From positions 1 through 7,445 of the forward strand of contig JADFUX010000047.1 of NCBI GenBank assembly GCA_015222255.1: a stretch of DNA of 7,445 nucleotides, given 5' to 3'. Source of the stretch: Chloroflexota bacterium. Lineage in GTDB: Bacteria; Chloroflexota; Dehalococcoidia; GIF9; AB-539-J10. The notes under the pieces were generated by a model, which was not told where the DNA came from, made no database searches, and worked only from the letters and a program-made list of their open reading frames with translations. Position 1 is the stretch's first letter; every line of letters begins with the position of its first letter. Shown piece by piece: positions 6,500 through 7,445 of this stretch. A program made the translations under genes and the position numbers.

Positions 6500-6667
6500 A
6501 TATATGGTTTCTGCCTGAATCACCATGGAAGCAATCCCCTGTGCAAGATCACAAGCTGCCGCCAGAAGAAAGGCTACGAGGCTTGCGCCGAGTGTGACCA
6601 GTTTGAACCTGCGATGAACTGGAATTTCTGGACACCTACCACAAAGATGAGCACACAAGAAATCTGA
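6500..6667 (+). pseudogene. Remnant of a small cysteine-motif (DUF3795-like) gene
   Basis: One + strand frame reads without interruption to TGA 6665-6667 and contains C-K-I-T-S-C, seven residues, then C-A-E-C-D-Q-F-E. That spacing (C-x4-C, x8, C-x2-C followed by an acidic-aromatic pair) is how I remember DUF3795 proteins, small cysteine-rich proteins thought to bind metal. The usual N-terminal half is missing. The frame opens only at 6446, after a stop inside the fusion gene, and has no ATG, GTG or TTG start. The Cys normally following the E-F pair is also absent. It therefore looks like a 5'-deleted, decaying gene. Assignment is from motif memory only, and no function can be claimed. Confidence 0.4.
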
Positions 6668-6695
6668 GCAGGATTAGCATACAGGGGCACAGAAG

Positions 6696-7304
6696 TTGAA
6701 CTCTGTGAGCAAATTTGCAGGATACGTTTGGGGAACCATAGTTCGTCCTGCAGCTACTTTCAGAAGATTAGCAGAAGAAAAAAGAATAGGGCAGGGATGG
6801 GCAGCAGTCCTACTCGTCGGCGTTCTCTATTCAGTGGTCTGTGCCATCGCTGCGATAAATGGAATTAAACCCGTTACTGAGCCCATCCTCCCAATAAGCG
6901 AGGAAAGTTACTACTTCTGGCAGATGTTCTTTGGCCCTCCAGTGTTTATAGGTGCATGGTACTTGTTTACTTATTTGAATCTCCTGCTTGGACGAGCATT
7001 TGGTGGAAAGGGAACATTTCAAGCCATATTGATACCCTTGGGCTTTGCTTTCTGTATCCCCATGCTTCCCATTATGTGGACCACCGACCTCATCTGTATG
7101 ACCCTTGTGATCGATTTGCGGGCACTGGGAACCTTGGGGCAAATATGGGATGTCTTCTACCAGACATCAACTTCATTGTGGATAATGGCTACCTGCGTTA
7201 TCGCCACCCGTGAGGTTCACCAACTCTCCCTAGGGAACGCAATCGCCACAACCATAATATCAATCATCCCCGTTGCCTCTCTTATTGCAGTTACCGTACG
7301 GTAG
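6696..7304 (+). CDS. YIP1-family-like multi-pass membrane protein
   Basis: This is a 202-residue integral membrane protein with about five hydrophobic segments at residues 34-56, 79-98, 108-138 (long, broken by prolines), 156-170 and 181-200. The cytosolic-looking N terminus contains V-R-P-A-A-T-F-R-R-L followed by basic residues and I-G-Q-G-W, the typical opening of bacterial YIP1-domain proteins. The G-R-A-F-G-G-K-G-T-F stretch between the second and third segments also fits. Bacterial members have no settled function. The start is probably TTG 6696, preceded by GGGG at 6684-6687; GTG 6705 is an alternative, and an in-frame TAG at 6675 excludes a longer form. It follows the DUF3795-like remnant and need not be functionally linked to the purine or NAD genes. 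There is no signal peptidase site. Confidence 0.72.
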   Translation: MNSVSKFAGYVWGTIVRPAATFRRLAEEKRIGQGWAAVLLVGVLYSVVCAIAAINGIKPVTEPILPISEESYYFWQMFFGPPVFIGAWYLFTYLNLLLGRAFGGKGTFQAILIPLGFAFCIPMLPIMWTTDLICMTLVIDLRALGTLGQIWDVFYQTSTSLWIMATCVIATREVHQLSLGNAIATTIISIIPVASLIAVTVR

Positions 7305-7436
7305 TCAACCAAGAGTCTGGAGCCGAAAACAATGGGCGATCTCACTAGAAATACGACCAAGGAAGTCCCTGCCTGAATTCAAGGAGCGGATCCCAGTGCA
7401 CGAAGCTTGGCAAAGATTGCAGATGAGGAGTCTGGA

Positions 7437-7445
7437 ATGACCATC
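7437..7445 (+). CDS. Start of a further gene, cut by the window edge
   Basis: ATG 7437 lies six bases after a clean GAGGAG (7425-7430), a strong SD at ideal distance. Only three codons (M-T-I) are visible, so nothing can be said about the product. The 132 bases between the YIP1-like gene and this start hold no other gene I can support. Confidence 0.4.

Noticed and set aside
6598..6620. Reverse-strand T-arm-like GGTTCAAAC suggesting a tRNA
   Set aside because: The flanking bases do not pair as a T stem and no acceptor or anticodon arm can be formed.
6428..6658. Reverse-strand 76-codon frame with a hydrophobic stretch after the fusion gene
   Set aside because: Its opposite strand carries the C-x4-C / C-x2-C remnant, and the frame has no SD or recognisable domain; the hydrophobicity is incidental.
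7292..7303. Perfect 12-base palindrome TACCGTACGGTA at the end of the YIP1-like gene
   Set aside because: One or two such palindromes are expected by chance in this length, there is no loop, and no T-tract follows.

Overview
The window is bacterial and tightly packed, with about half G+C and all convincing genes on the + strand. Its core is a purine-synthesis cluster, purF-purM-purH (about 452-4404). It is followed by a small cysteine-containing protein of unknown function, a very short possible ORF, a fused nicotinamidase/nicotinate phosphoribosyltransferase, a decayed cysteine-motif fragment, and a YIP1-like membrane protein. The left edge carries the last 37 codons of a probable alpha/beta hydrolase. 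The right edge shows what looks like the first codons of another gene behind a strong Shine-Dalgarno (SD) sequence.

Organism: the Fe-S-type PurF, the archaeal-type nicotinate phosphoribosyltransferase domain, the DUF3795-like remnant and the YIP1-like protein together suggest an uncultured Chloroflexota bacterium, possibly Dehalococcoidia. This is inference from protein character, not a computed placement.

Layout: 2-115 hydrolase tail; 116-401 no supported gene; 402-430 near-consensus sigma70 promoter; 452-1858 purF; 1845-2870 purM, overlapping purF and starting at TTG; 2881-4404 purH; 4421-4786 unknown protein; 4783-4887 possible 34-residue peptide; 4824-4853 internal promoter candidate; 4924-6450 pncA/pncB fusion; 6470-6499 strong hairpin; about 6500-6667 DUF3795-like remnant; 6696-7304 YIP1-like membrane protein; 7437 to the end, start of a further gene.

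How the genes fit together: PurF uses PRPP and glutamine to open purine synthesis, PurM closes the imidazole ring, and PurH performs the last two steps to IMP. The other pur genes, including purN, which in many Firmicutes lies between purM and purH, are not here. The fusion protein would convert nicotinamide to nicotinate and then, again using PRPP, to nicotinate mononucleotide. The locus therefore joins two PRPP-consuming nucleotide pathways, de novo IMP and NAD salvage. The most notable item is the fused PncA-PncB enzyme. I see no phage, CRISPR array, insertion sequence or clear multi-gene novel system.
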